A stretch of DNA of 64,000 bases from Pandoraea anapnoica (GCF_902459765.1 NZ_CABPSP010000008.1:124001-188000); one strand, 5' to 3'; counted from the stretch's first letter, positions 34,909 through 43,993 are shown. Numbers and translations are program-made. The notes: generated by a model not told the origin, from the sequence alone.

Positions 34909-36525
34909 ATGGATAACAATCAATCCCTCATGCGCAACATCGGGCCGTTCGCCCTGATGTTGACCGGTCTCGGCTCGATCATCGGCTCCGGCTGGCTGTT
35001 CGGTGCCTGGAAAGCCGCCAAGATCGCCGGACCTGCGGCCCTTTTCGCCTGGCTTATCGGCGCTGTCGTGATTCTCGCCATTGCCCTCACGTACGCCGAA
35101 CTCGGCGCGATGTTCCCCGAGTCGGGCGGCATGGTGCGCTACTCCCGTTACTCGCACGGCAGTCTCGTCGGCTTTATCGCCGCCTGGGCTAACTGGATCG
35201 CCATCGTGTCGGTGATTCCGATCGAAGCCGAAGCGTCGATCCAGTACATGAGCACGTGGCCTTACGATTGGGCGCACGCCTTGTTCGTGGACGGCACACT
35301 CACCACGAGCGGGCTGGTGCTATCCGCCCTGCTCGTGATCGTCTACTTCATGCTGAACTACTGGGGCGTGAAGCTGTTCGCACGCGCGAACACGGCGATC
35401 ACGCTCTTCAAGTTCGCGATTCCCGCGCTGACCATCGCCGGTCTGATGATTGCAGGCTTCCATCCGGGCAATTTCAACATCGCCGAGCATGGCGGCTTCG
35501 CGCCGAACGGCATGTCGGCGGTGCTGACTGCCGTCGCCACGTCAGGCATCGTGTTCGCGTTCAATGGCTTCCAAAGTCCCGTGAACCTTGCCGGTGAGGC
35601 GCGCGATCCGGGCCGCAGCATTCCGTTTGCGGTCGTCGGCTCGATCCTGCTCGCGACCGTCATCTATCTGTTGCTGCAAGTCGCGTACATCGGCGCGCTC
35701 TCGCCGGAGCAACTCGCGGGCGGCTGGCACATGGTGAGCTTCAGCTCGCCGTTCGCCGAACTGGCGATTGCGCTGGGCCTGAACTGGCTGGCGATCGTGC
35801 TGTACTTCGACGCGTTCCTGAGCCCGAGTGGCACGGGCACGACGTACATGGCCACCACGAGTCGCATGATTTACGCGATGGAGCGCAACCGCACATTGCC
35901 CGCCATCTTCGGTCGTGTGCACCCGCTGTACGGTGTGCCGCGTCAGGCGATGTGGTTCAACCTCGCGATCTCGTTCATCTTCATGTTCTTCTTCCGCGGC
36001 TGGGACTCGCTGGCCGCCGTGATCTCGGTGGCGACCGTGATTTCGTACCTCACCGGCCCGATCAGCGTGATGTCGCTGCGTCGTTCTGCACCGGAGATGC
36101 ACCGCCCACTGCGCCTGCCGGGCCTGTCGCTGATCGCGCCGTTCGCGTTCGTCTGCGCCTCGCTGATCCTGTATTGGGCGCGTTGGCCGCTGACCGGCCA
36201 GATCATTGTGCTGGTGGTCGTGGCGCTGCCGGTCTACTTCTACTATCAGGCGAAGGACAACTGGGAAGGTTTCGGACGCGACCTCAAGGCCTCGTGGTGG
36301 TTGATCGGCTATCTGCCGTGCATGGCGCTGTGCTCGTATATCGGCAGCAAGGAATTCGGTGGTCTCGGTCTGCTGCCTTACGGCTGGGACATGCTCATCG
36401 TGGCGGTGCTGTCGCTCGCGTTCTATCACTGGGGTGTGAAGGCTGGCTGGCGCACCCCGTACCTGTCGGAAGAGCGTGAAAACGACGCCGCCAGCATGGA
36501 AGGTATGCCTGCGCTGTCGCACTAA
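34909..36525 (+). CDS. APC-family amino acid/polyamine permease
   Basis: 538 aa, about 12-14 membrane helices. The first helix carries the APC substrate-backbone motif LTGLGSIIGSGWLFGAWKAA, followed by GPAALFAWLIGAVVILAIAL, TYAELGAMFPESGGMVRYSR, IVFAFNGFQSPVNLAGEARD and SIPFAVVGSILLATVIYLLL. It resembles aspartate/glutamate-type proton symporters of the YveA class more than LysP-type carriers, but substrate cannot be fixed. Next to gabD, so GABA, polyamine or a related amino acid is a reasonable guess. ATG 34909 has GGAG 9 bases upstream. Confidence 0.88.
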   Translation: MDNNQSLMRNIGPFALMLTGLGSIIGSGWLFGAWKAAKIAGPAALFAWLIGAVVILAIALTYAELGAMFPESGGMVRYSRYSHGSLVGFIAAWANWIAIVSVIPIEAEASIQYMSTWPYDWAHALFVDGTLTTSGLVLSALLVIVYFMLNYWGVKLFARANTAITLFKFAIPALTIAGLMIAGFHPGNFNIAEHGGFAPNGMSAVLTAVATSGIVFAFNGFQSPVNLAGEARDPGRSIPFAVVGSILLATVIYLLLQVAYIGALSPEQLAGGWHMVSFSSPFAELAIALGLNWLAIVLYFDAFLSPSGTGTTYMATTSRMIYAMERNRTLPAIFGRVHPLYGVPRQAMWFNLAISFIFMFFFRGWDSLAAVISVATVISYLTGPISVMSLRRSAPEMHRPLRLPGLSLIAPFAFVCASLILYWARWPLTGQIIVLVVVALPVYFYYQAKDNWEGFGRDLKASWWLIGYLPCMALCSYIGSKEFGGLGLLPYGWDMLIVAVLSLAFYHWGVKAGWRTPYLSEERENDAASMEGMPALSH

Positions 36526-36545
36526 GCTTTAAGCTGCTTCAAACG

Positions 36546-36572
36546 AAAAGCCCGCCGATTGGCGGGCTTTTT
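36546..36572. terminator. Bidirectional terminator after the APC permease gene
   Basis: AAAGCCCGCC and GGCGGGCTTT form a 10-bp stem around GATT, with further A and T on the flanks, between convergent genes. Confidence 0.92.
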
Positions 36573-36599
36573 CTATGTGACGAAGCGCCGCCGAGCGGC

Positions 36600-38516
36600 T
36601 TACCGATGCGCCCGACGCCGCTCGATGAACAGGCTGTTGCCGAGCGCGCGCTTGGCCATCTTCTTGGCATCGGCAGCAGCGGCCGAGACTTCCACGTGTG
36701 ACGGGAAGCTCTCCGGCGTGACCGCAACCACGCCAATCGACAGACTCGTGATCGGATGGAAGATGACCATGCCGCGACGATCCTCCGCCTCGAACCCGCC
36801 AGCAGCAATCTGATCCGGGTGGAAGTACTCCGTCACCGCCTCACCAAAACGCGTGAGCGCTTCGCGGCACCGGGCCTCCCAATCAGGGCTGCGAAACAGA
36901 ATCAGGAAATCGTCGCCGCCGATGTGTCCGAGGAAATCGCGCTCGGGATTGCGCACCGCCATCAGCACGCGCGCGACCAGTTGAATCAGGTCGTCGCCGC
37001 GACGATAGCCGAACACGTCGTTAAACGGCTTGAAGTTGTCCAGGTCGACATAGCAGGCGTGGAACGACTGACGCTCCCCGATCATGCGATCCATGTAGTC
37101 GTCGATGGGCACGTTGCCCGGCAGTAGCGTCAGCGGGTTGGCATAGCGCGCCGCATCCAGTTGCATATCGGTGATGTGACGCATCAGCGCATGCCCCTGC
37201 GCCACACCGAAATAACGCCCCTGATCCGTGACGATGAAACCGGCCGCGATCTGACGACTCGCCCCTTCGGCAATCATCCGACTCAGATCCTCGACGCGCG
37301 CCGCCTTGTCGAACGTCAGCGGACGCGGCTCCATCACGGCCGAGCACGGCTTGCGTCCGTACAACTCGCGCGTGAACGGTCGTGCAAAGCGCCCGATCAG
37401 CGACGCCCGTCCAATCAGCCCGACGGCGCGCTCGCGCTCCACCACCGGCAACACTTCCAGCGCGGGATCGCTCTCGAAGCGCGCCACGACATCCTCGCTG
37501 CGCGTGTCCGGCGAGACGGGCGCGACGTAGGACGCAATGCGCTCCAGCGTCACATTACCCGCCCCCAACTGACTCGGTTGCTGATGGACGTAAGCACGGC
37601 GCTCATTCACCACTTCCTGCACGTTCGCCGTGATGGCGCGCTGCGGCTGCGCTTCCGGCCGCGCAATGAAATACCCCTGCCCAAGGAAAATGCCCAGATC
37701 GCGCACGACCTGAAGCTCCTCGGCATGCTCGATGCCTTCTGCAATGACGCGCGTGCCACTTGTCTCCGCAATCTGGCGCATCGAGCGCACAAACTGAAGT
37801 TTGACGGTGTCGGCATCGATGCCGTCGACGAAATGCCGGTCAATCTTGACGTAATCGGGCCGCAGCTCTGACCACAGACGCAGGCTCGCGTAGCCCTCGC
37901 CCATGTCATCGAGCGCTACTTCGAAGCCTAGCGCACGGTAGGCAGCAAGCGACGCACGCGTGCTCGCCAGGTCCAGCGTCGGCGCGTGTTCCGTGAGTTC
38001 CAGCACCACGCGCTCCGGCGCGAGCCGGAACGACTGAAGCATGGCGAACGTCTCGTCCAGCCCCAGCGATTCGCTCACGCCACCGCCAGGATGCGCACGC
38101 GTGACCGGACCGATGTTCAGGAACAGACGTTCAGGCAAGTCCTGCTCGACGAACCCGCGCAGCACCGTACGTCGACAGGCGAGTTCGAGAGGCCCGCTCA
38201 CGCCGTGACGCCGCGCCGCAGCGAACAACGCCATCGGCGAATGAATCGACGTGCCCGCAGGCCCGCGCACCAGACCTTCATAACCCGCGACTTCGGACGT
38301 CCGGAAATCGACGATCGGCTGGAACACACAGGTCAGGCCGATGCCTTCACACAGTTCGGCGAGCAGCGACGCTTCGTCGGGTTCGACGTAGGGACTCGAA
38401 GCGGAGGGCGAAGTAGAGAGCGCGGAAGCTGGCTGCGCATCGCGCGCTGTCGCGGGAGCGCCAAAGCGATCCTGCGGACGTATCCCGGCAACTGCGGCAG
38501 GCGGGAGAGGGTTCAA
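36600..38516 (-). CDS. EAL-CBS-GGDEF protein, probable c-di-GMP phosphodiesterase
   Basis: 638 aa from TTG 38516 (GGAG 6 bases upstream); a GTG 26 codons earlier lacks a ribosome site. No signal or membrane segment. EAL domain (residues about 60-290): the motif is YEGLVRG, but the other catalytic residues are kept (LFLNIGP, LELTEHA, LDDMGEGYASLR, YVKIDRHFVDG, VIAEGIEHAEEL, GQGYFIARPEAQ). A CBS pair follows (about 310-450; VARFESDPALEVLPVVERER, FIVTDQGRYFGVAQGHALM). The C-terminal GGDEF-like domain has HIGGDDFLILF near 531 and no RxxD inhibitory site. It probably degrades c-di-GMP, with the CBS and GGDDF parts sensing nucleotides; cyclase activity is uncertain. Confidence 0.88.
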   Translation of the reverse strand: MNPLPPAAVAGIRPQDRFGAPATARDAQPASALSTSPSASSPYVEPDEASLLAELCEGIGLTCVFQPIVDFRTSEVAGYEGLVRGPAGTSIHSPMALFAAARRHGVSGPLELACRRTVLRGFVEQDLPERLFLNIGPVTRAHPGGGVSESLGLDETFAMLQSFRLAPERVVLELTEHAPTLDLASTRASLAAYRALGFEVALDDMGEGYASLRLWSELRPDYVKIDRHFVDGIDADTVKLQFVRSMRQIAETSGTRVIAEGIEHAEELQVVRDLGIFLGQGYFIARPEAQPQRAITANVQEVVNERRAYVHQQPSQLGAGNVTLERIASYVAPVSPDTRSEDVVARFESDPALEVLPVVERERAVGLIGRASLIGRFARPFTRELYGRKPCSAVMEPRPLTFDKAARVEDLSRMIAEGASRQIAAGFIVTDQGRYFGVAQGHALMRHITDMQLDAARYANPLTLLPGNVPIDDYMDRMIGERQSFHACYVDLDNFKPFNDVFGYRRGDDLIQLVARVLMAVRNPERDFLGHIGGDDFLILFRSPDWEARCREALTRFGEAVTEYFHPDQIAAGGFEAEDRRGMVIFHPITSLSIGVVAVTPESFPSHVEVSAAAADAKKMAKRALGNSLFIERRRAHR

Positions 38517-38869
38517 CTGAGACTCCGTATGTCGGTGCGGCGCGCCGGCATCATGCAAACAGCTGTACGTTATGCGGGCATGTGTCGGGCACACTCATGC
38601 GCACCGGGGGCATCTTTACTTCGATGTGCCCCGATGAGGTCTCACCCGTTCCCCGTGTTTCACGTGCGGTCGCTGCTCTTTGGCCCATATCCGCGTCTTG
38701 TGACGGTGCCCGCGGGCACCCTCTTTTACTTGGCACTCAGGCTATCGCCGTTATTTGACAAAACCGTGACAGCACCGGAATTGCAACAAATGTCGACGCA
38801 GCACTCGCGCCCGTCTCCCGTCACGCGGGAATCCGTAGCCTGATGAAGAGATTCGCGTCGCACAAGGAC
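38517..38869. other. Intergenic region upstream of the EAL gene
   Basis: About 350 bases with no convincing gene. The palindrome GGTGCCCGCGGGCACC (38705-38720) followed by CTCTTTT could be a hairpin, but no plus-strand gene lies before it. The promoter of the EAL gene on the minus strand should be here; no clear -35/-10 pair was seen. Confidence 0.35.
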
Positions 38870-38870
38870 G

Positions 38871-38903
38871 AAAAAAAACGGCAACGCGCCAAAGCGTTGC
38901 CGT
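38871..38903 (-). terminator. Terminator of metNIQ
   Basis: On the minus strand ACGGCAACGC and GCGTTGCCGT form a 10-bp stem with loop TTTGGC, followed by eight T (38878-38871). Confidence 0.92.
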
Positions 38904-38959
38904 CTTTCGTCAGGCGCATCCGAGCGGTGCGCCGTCCAGCCATCGATACGTCCCGAAAC

Positions 38960-39772
38960 TTACCAGGCCGTCACGACCGAGCCGCCGAACTTCTGCTCGA
39001 TGAACGCCTTCACTTCCGGCGAGTGGTAGGCCTTGATCAGCTTGGCGACCCACGGCTTGTTCTTGTCGGCCGAGCGGATGACCAGGACGTTGGCGTACGG
39101 GCCGTTCGCGTCTTCGATGGCGATCGAATCCTTCTTCGGGTTCAGACCGGCTTCCATCGCGAAGTTGGTGTTGATGACGGCCACGGCCACGTCGTCCAGC
39201 GAGCGCGGCAGTTGTGCGGCGTCCAGTTCCACGAACTTCAGCTTCTTCGGGTTTTCAGCCACGTCGATGGGCGTTGCCTTCAGACCGGCGTCGGCGCGCA
39301 GCTTGATCAGCCCCTGCTTTTGCAGCAACAGCAGCGCACGGCCGCCGTTAGTCGGATCGTTCGGCAGCGAGACCTTGTCGCCCGTCTTCAAATCGGCCAG
39401 CGACTTGATCTTCTTCGAGTAGATGCCCATCGGGAAGATCACCGTCTTGGCGATCGATTCGAGCTTGTAGCCACGGTCCTTCACCTGCGCGTCGAGGTAC
39501 GGCTGGTGCTGGTAGCTGTTCACGTCCAGATCGCCCGACGACAGGGCTGCGTTCGGCTGCACGTAATCGCTGAATTCGATGACCTTGAGGTTCAGGCCGT
39601 CCTTGGCTGCGACCTTCTTCACTTCGTCGAAGATCTGGGCGTGCGGGCCGCCCGTCACACCGACCTTCAGGTTGATGGCGTCGGCGGCAACCGCAGGTGC
39701 TGCAAATTGCGTGGCGAAAACCGTGGCGGCGCCAACACCGGCCAGCAGCTTGAAAATCGTACGACGTTGCAT
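38960..39772 (-). CDS. metQ: D-methionine ABC transporter substrate-binding protein
   Basis: 270 aa, NlpA/MetQ family. Contains LKVGVTGGPHAQIFDEVKKV, VIEFSDYVQPNAALSSGDLD, VNSYQHQPYLDAQVKDRGYK, FPMGIYSKKIKSLADL, VSLPNDPTNGGRALLLLQ and VINTNFAMEAGLNPKKDSI. The signal peptide (MQRRTIFKLLAGVGAATVFA ... APAVAADA) lacks the lipobox Cys found in many MetQ proteins, so this one is probably free in the periplasm. The RRTIF start is faintly Tat-like. Last gene of metNIQ; GAGG 6 bases before the ATG. Confidence 0.94.
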   Translation of the reverse strand: MQRRTIFKLLAGVGAATVFATQFAAPAVAADAINLKVGVTGGPHAQIFDEVKKVAAKDGLNLKVIEFSDYVQPNAALSSGDLDVNSYQHQPYLDAQVKDRGYKLESIAKTVIFPMGIYSKKIKSLADLKTGDKVSLPNDPTNGGRALLLLQKQGLIKLRADAGLKATPIDVAENPKKLKFVELDAAQLPRSLDDVAVAVINTNFAMEAGLNPKKDSIAIEDANGPYANVLVIRSADKNKPWVAKLIKAYHSPEVKAFIEQKFGGSVVTAW

Positions 39773-39833
39773 GAAAAACCTCGTGTGTGTGAGTGAAGTG
39801 CCGGTTCGACCGGCAACCGTTGTTATGTGGGAA

Positions 39834-40487
39834 TTACTTGTGGCTCAGACGCCGCACCAGCCAGTCGCCGAACGTCTGCACCAGTTGCACGAAAACGATC
39901 AGGATCAGCACCACGGTGATCATGACTTCCGGCAGGAAGCGCTGATAGCCGTAGCGGATGCCGAGGTCGCCCAGCCCGCCGCCGCCAATCGCGCCGGCCA
40001 TTGCCGAATAACCGACCAGGCTCACGAACGTAATCGTCAGACCGGCAACGATGCCGGGCAACGCCTCGGGCAGCAGCACCTTCATGACGATCTGACCGGT
40101 CGTCGCGCCCATCGACTGGGCGGCCTCGATCAGGCCACGGTCCACTTCACGCAGCGCGGTCTCCACCAGACGCGCCACGAAGGGTGCTGCGGCGATGGTG
40201 AGCGGCACCACGGCGGCCATCGTGCCGATGGACGACCCGACGATCAGTCGCGTGAACGGAATCACTGCGACGAGCAGGATGATGAATGGCGTCGAGCGCA
40301 CAGCGTTGACGAGAATGCCGACGATCCGGTTGGTCGGCAGGTTCTGCAACACGCCGTTGCGGTCGGTCAGGTACAGCAGTACGCCCAGCGGCACGCCCAC
40401 GACCGCGCCGATCAGCCCGGAGATGCCGACCATGATCAGCGTCTCCCAAAACGATGAGACGAACAGATCGAACATTTCACTCCACAT
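39834..40487 (-). CDS. metI: D-methionine ABC transporter permease
   Basis: 217 aa, five or six membrane helices. MetI features are [100 protein letters not shown] and the coupling loop [20 protein letters not shown]. Methionine uptake across the inner membrane with MetN and MetQ. Overlaps the end of metN by 11 bases; GGAG 8 bases before ATG 40487. Confidence 0.95.
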   Translation of the reverse strand: MWSEMFDLFVSSFWETLIMVGISGLIGAVVGVPLGVLLYLTDRNGVLQNLPTNRIVGILVNAVRSTPFIILLVAVIPFTRLIVGSSIGTMAAVVPLTIAAAPFVARLVETALREVDRGLIEAAQSMGATTGQIVMKVLLPEALPGIVAGLTITFVSLVGYSAMAGAIGGGGLGDLGIRYGYQRFLPEVMITVVLILIVFVQLVQTFGDWLVRRLSHK

Positions 40488-41511
40488 GGCTCAGCTCCTC
40501 AACGACAACGCCTTGACTGGCGAGGAACGCCATGGCTTCGGCCACGCGGGCCGGGGTGCCGCCCGCCATGACGGCGAGCGATCCGAACGCCTGCCCCTGG
40601 ATCTCGTCGATCTGGCCATGCAGGATGTTGAAATCGAGTTCGTAGCGGCGAATGGCCTCGGAGAGCAGCGGCTGATCCACGCCCGCCCCAGAGAACGCCA
40701 GACGATACAGATGGTCGTGGCCATTGCCGATGCGCGACGCCACACGCTGGCGCACGCCTTCGGGCAGTTCCTGCGCAATCACGTCGCCGATCAGTGCGCG
40801 GGTGACCTCATGGCGCGGACGCAGGAACACGTCGATCACGGCACCCTGCTCGACCACGCGACCGGCGTCGAGCACGGCCACACGGTCGCAAACCTGTTTG
40901 ATCACTTCCATCTGGTGCGTGATGAGCACAACCGTCAGGCCGAGTTCGCGGTTGATGCGCTTGAGCAGTTCGAGAATCGAACGGGTCGTCTCGGGATCGA
41001 GCGCAGAGGTGGCTTCGTCCGAGAGCAGCACTTGCGGCTCGCTCGCGAGCGCTCGGGCGATGCCCACGCGCTGTTTCTGACCACCGGAAATCTGCGACGG
41101 ATAGCGATCCTTCTGCGCCGTGAGACCTACGAGTTCAAGCAGCGGCAACACCTTCGCGCGAATCTCTGCGGCCGACATGCCCGCGAGTTCCAGCGGCAGC
41201 GCCACGTTCTGGTAGACGGTGCGCGAGCTGAGCAGGTTGAAGTGCTGGAAGATCATGCCGATGCGGCGGCGCGCCTGACGCAGTTCGTCGGACGACAGCG
41301 AGGTCAGATCCTGACCGTCGACCCGCACCGAGCCGTCGCTGGGACGGTTAAGCAGGTTGATGACACGCACGAGCGTGCTCTTACCGGCGCCGCTTCGGCC
41401 GATGATGCCGAAAACTTCGCCGCGCTCGATCGACAGGCTGATATTGGAAAGCGCGTCGATCGGCCCCTTGGGTCCAGCAAAGCGCTGGGTAATGTTCTGG
41501 AGTTCGATCAT
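40477..41511 (-). CDS. metN: D-methionine ABC transporter ATP-binding protein
   Basis: 344 aa. Walker [16 protein letters not shown] near residue 39, Q-loop [11 protein letters not shown] near 84, signature [15 protein letters not shown] near 141, Walker [14 protein letters not shown] near 163, switch His [12 protein letters not shown] near 197. The C-terminal NIL domain (residues about 265-344, [20 protein letters not shown] onward) is the methionine-sensing regulatory domain of MetN. ATG 41511 begins [17 protein letters not shown]; a seven-residue upstream extension is rejected. Confidence 0.95.
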   Translation of the reverse strand: MIELQNITQRFAGPKGPIDALSNISLSIERGEVFGIIGRSGAGKSTLVRVINLLNRPSDGSVRVDGQDLTSLSSDELRQARRRIGMIFQHFNLLSSRTVYQNVALPLELAGMSAAEIRAKVLPLLELVGLTAQKDRYPSQISGGQKQRVGIARALASEPQVLLSDEATSALDPETTRSILELLKRINRELGLTVVLITHQMEVIKQVCDRVAVLDAGRVVEQGAVIDVFLRPRHEVTRALIGDVIAQELPEGVRQRVASRIGNGHDHLYRLAFSGAGVDQPLLSEAIRRYELDFNILHGQIDEIQGQAFGSLAVMAGGTPARVAEAMAFLASQGVVVEELSHVE

Positions 41512-41568
41512 GCAAAAAAATAGCAGCCCCACTGCCGAAACTTCCCGAACAGTGCCGCCGCCAAGACT

Positions 41569-41612
41569 CTATTTAGCGCAAAGGCAATATTCTAGCCCAT
41601 GCGCCTAAATAG
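41569..41612. promoter_or_regulatory. Inverted repeat in the metN promoter region
   Basis: CTATTTAGCGC (41569-41579) and GCGCCTAAATAG (41601-41612) are inverted copies that differ by one inserted base, 21 bases apart, about 60-100 bases upstream of metN. On the minus strand TAGAAT lies between the arms and could be the -10 box. Possible operator for a methionine-responsive regulator; betaproteobacteria lack MetJ, so the factor is unknown. Confidence 0.45.
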
Positions 41613-41671
41613 TTGAAAATAATAAAATTTGATCTCTTTATATTGAATTTCGCAGATAGAGAGTGTGGGGT

Positions 41672-42094
41672 TCAGGCCTGCCGCTCGTTGGCAAAATCGT
41701 CGAGCACTCTGATGACTTCGTCGAACTCCAGCGACTTGTCGAAAAAGTGCCGCACGCCCAGTTGCTGGCAGCGCTTACGGTAGGTCGCAAGCGCATAGTT
41801 GGTCAGCACGATCGCCATCAGCTTTTCCAGCATGCCCCTGCTGTGCAAGTACGAGAGCACGTCCATGCCCGAGCCGCGCCGCAACTGGATATCGACGATG
41901 ACCGCGTCGAAGGAATCGTTTTCAAGGGTACGGACCGCGTCGTCAGCCGTCTCCGCCACGCCTGTCACTTCCAGCATCCCGCTCGATCCGAGCGCTTCGG
42001 ACAGACTCTCGCGAATCACCGCCGAATCTTCGATCAGCAGCACCTTGAGGGGCGCACGCGTCCCTGTAAGCGTTGCTGCGTTCCCAGTTGACAT
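41672..42094 (-). CDS. REC-only response regulator
   Basis: 140 aa: a single receiver domain after a short Thr/Ala-rich lead. LKVLLIEDSAVIRESLSEAL carries the acidic pair, DAVIVDIQLRRGSGMDVLSY the phospho-acceptor Asp, VLTNYALATYRKRCQQLG the Thr position, and FFDKSLEFDEVIRVL the Lys. No output domain, so it may shuttle phosphate or compete for a kinase (CheY/Spo0F-like). It starts 11 bases after the NarL-type gene on the same strand, hence the same operon. ATG 42094 has AGAGG upstream. Confidence 0.88.
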   Translation of the reverse strand: MSTGNAATLTGTRAPLKVLLIEDSAVIRESLSEALGSSGMLEVTGVAETADDAVRTLENDSFDAVIVDIQLRRGSGMDVLSYLHSRGMLEKLMAIVLTNYALATYRKRCQQLGVRHFFDKSLEFDEVIRVLDDFANERQA

Positions 42095-42105
42095 GAAAGC
42101 CTCTC

Positions 42106-42747
42106 TCAACTGATCAGGCCGTTCTTGAGCGCGTAAAGCGTCAGATCGGCATTGGTTTTCAAATGCATCTTTTCCAGTACACGCGCGCGATAGGTGCTGA
42201 CGGTCTTCACCGACAGATGCAACTCGTTGGCGATTTCAGTTGGCGTGCGGCCCTCCGCCAGCTTGCAGAACACCTGGAATTCGCGCTCCGAGAGCTGTTC
42301 GTGCATGGGTTCGTCGACCGGCTTGTCGAGCTTCTGCGCCAGCAGATCCGCCGTCACCTCGCTCACATAGCGATGACCGCGCGCCACCGTGCGAATCGCC
42401 CGAATGATTTCCTCGGGGGCCGCGTCCTTCATCAAATAACCGTCTGCACCGGCACGCAGCAGATTGACCGCGTACTGCGCTTCGGGATACGTAGACAGAA
42501 ACAGCACACCCTGCTCGGGTCGTAACTGCTTGATCACGCGCAGGGTGTCGATGCCGTTCTTGTCAGGCATGGCGATATCCAGCAGCACGACATCGAATTC
42601 GGTTTCGCGCACGGCACGAATCACCTCGTCCCCGCTCGCGGCCTCGCCCAGCACCTCCATGTCCGACTCGTCGGCAATGAATTGCTTGAAGCCGGTACGA
42701 ACGATGGCGTGGTCGTCGGCAATGAGGATTTTTATTGTCAGTGACAT
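42106..42747 (-). CDS. NarL/FixJ-family response regulator
   Basis: 213 aa. The receiver domain has IKILIADDHAIVRTGFKQFI, VVLLDIAMPDKNGIDTLRVI with the acceptor Asp near 55, VLFLSTYPEAQYAVNLLRAG and YLMKDAAPEEI. The C-terminal LuxR-type HTH has LSEREFQVFCKLAEGRTPTE and IANELHLSVKTVSTYRARVL. It resembles UvrY/NarL. The likely kinase is the HPK7-type sensor encoded divergently at 44.2 kb, since HPK7 kinases pair with NarL-type regulators. GGAG 6 bases before ATG 42747. Confidence 0.92.
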   Translation of the reverse strand: MSLTIKILIADDHAIVRTGFKQFIADESDMEVLGEAASGDEVIRAVRETEFDVVLLDIAMPDKNGIDTLRVIKQLRPEQGVLFLSTYPEAQYAVNLLRAGADGYLMKDAAPEEIIRAIRTVARGHRYVSEVTADLLAQKLDKPVDEPMHEQLSEREFQVFCKLAEGRTPTEIANELHLSVKTVSTYRARVLEKMHLKTNADLTLYALKNGLIS

Positions 42748-42819
42748 CTAAGCTCCAGAGACTGTCCCCGTCGGCCTCCTGGCCGCGCTTGAGTGAATTC
42801 GGTGCGCGCGCCATGGCCG

Positions 42820-43428
42820 TCACTCCCGGTCGAGCAGATCCCGCATATCGTCGGCATGCTCTTCCTCGACGGCGAGGATTTCTTCGAGCAAGCGACGGGT
42901 TGTGGTATCCCGGTCGCCCAAATAATGAATCATCTCGCGGTAACTCTCAATCGCAATACGCTCGGCGACGAGGTTTTCGCGAATCATGTCGCGCAGGGTT
43001 TTACAAGTGACGTACTCGGCGTGGCTGCGCGAGGAAAGGCTGTCCGGCGAGAAATCCGGCTCGCCGCCCAGTTGCACGATACGCGCCGCGATGCGATCCG
43101 CATGATCCTGCTCCTGTGTGGCGTGCTCGGCAAATTCGGCCGCCACCGGCTCGGCGTGAATCCCCGTGGCCATGAAATGATGGCGCTTGTAGCGCAGCAC
43201 GCAGACCAGTTCGGTGGCGAGCGCGTCGTTAAGCATGTGGACGACCGCGTCGCGATCGGCCCGGTAATCTTCCGTGACGGCACCTTCGTCGAGGTGCTCA
43301 CGGGCACGCTCGCGCAAGGCGCGAACGTCGATTTCGAAATCCTCTCCCGCGTGCTGGCTATGACCATTACCGGTCATCGCGTGCTTGCCCTGCTTGGCGT
43401 GCTGTTTAGCGTGCTTGGCGGTGTGCAT
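42820..43428 (-). CDS. Ferritin-like (bacterioferritin/Dps-type) protein with His-rich N-terminus
   Basis: 202 aa. The four-helix bundle carries ferritin-type ligands: MLNDALATELVCVLRYKRHH near residue 65, EFAEHATQEQDHADRIAARI near 97, NLVAERIAIESYREMIHYLG near 150, and EEILAVEEEHADDMRDLL near 180. The first 30 residues (MHTAKHAKQHAKQGKHAMTG onward) repeat His-Ala-Lys and are outside the fold, perhaps binding metal or DNA. It likely stores or oxidises iron under stress. ATG 43428 has AGGAG 8 bases upstream. Lies among stress/envelope genes. Confidence 0.82.
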   Translation of the reverse strand: MHTAKHAKQHAKQGKHAMTGNGHSQHAGEDFEIDVRALRERAREHLDEGAVTEDYRADRDAVVHMLNDALATELVCVLRYKRHHFMATGIHAEPVAAEFAEHATQEQDHADRIAARIVQLGGEPDFSPDSLSSRSHAEYVTCKTLRDMIRENLVAERIAIESYREMIHYLGDRDTTTRRLLEEILAVEEEHADDMRDLLDRE

Positions 43429-43535
43429 CTGCGAATTCTCCTGTAGCGGTTTGGCGAGTTTGCCGGGGTTGGGCGAACGCATTTTCCAGATATTGCGAAG
43501 GGCGGCTCAGGCCGCCCCGCGTTCCTTGACGGTAT

Positions 43536-43697
43536 CTATCGTCGGACCACCCCGAAGAGCAGCGTGACCAGGAAGATCACCAGGAAGATGAAGAACAGGA
43601 TCTTCGCGATTTCAGCCGCACCGGCGGCGATTCCCGTGAAACCGAAAACCGCGGCGATCAACGCGATCACGAAGAAAACAACGGCATAGTGAAGCAT
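43536..43697 (-). CDS. DUF1328 small membrane protein, copy 1
   Basis: 53 aa, too short for most gene callers' default cut-offs. [20 protein letters not shown], then [20 protein letters not shown], then a second helix and VVRR. Two membrane helices with the DUF1328 signature [17 protein letters not shown]. Function unknown; such proteins are frequent in stress regulons with CsbD. A GGAGG ribosome site lies upstream of ATG 43697. Paralogue of the next gene. Confidence 0.85.
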   Translation of the reverse strand: MLHYAVVFFVIALIAAVFGFTGIAAGAAEIAKILFFIFLVIFLVTLLFGVVRR

Positions 43698-43816
43698 CGC
43701 AACCTCCTTGAATGTCGATGGCCCGTTAGCCCATGTGGCAGGCGCACCGCGAACCGCTTGCCGCGAGCCACATGACTATGCTGCGGCGCAAAATACGACC
43801 GCGCCGCAGCGCACTT

Positions 43817-43993
43817 CTAGTCGACGATTTTCTTGGCGACGGTCAGGCCAAGCAGCAAGAAAACCACGAACAGCACCAGGAACAGCACGAACAGAATCTT
43901 CGCGATCCCGGCGGCGCCGGCGGCAATCCCGGTAAAGCCCAACAGGCCTGCCACGATTGATACCAGCGCGAACAACAAAGCCCACTTCAGCAT
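43817..43993 (-). CDS. DUF1328 small membrane protein, copy 2
   Basis: 58 aa. [40 protein letters not shown], then [13 protein letters not shown]. It shares the core [18 protein letters not shown] with the 53-aa copy 120 bases downstream, so the two are a tandem duplication. ATG 43993 has AAGGAG 7 bases upstream; the longer open frame is rejected. Divergent from the HPK7 kinase gene. Confidence 0.87.
   Translation of the reverse strand: MLKWALLFALVSIVAGLLGFTGIAAGAAGIAKILFVLFLVLFVVFLLLGLTVAKKIVD

Noticed and set aside
38705-38720. Palindrome GGTGCCCGCGGGCACC followed by CTCTTTT as a plus-strand terminator
   Set aside because: There is no plus-strand gene before it; a GC palindrome of this size can occur by chance in this composition.
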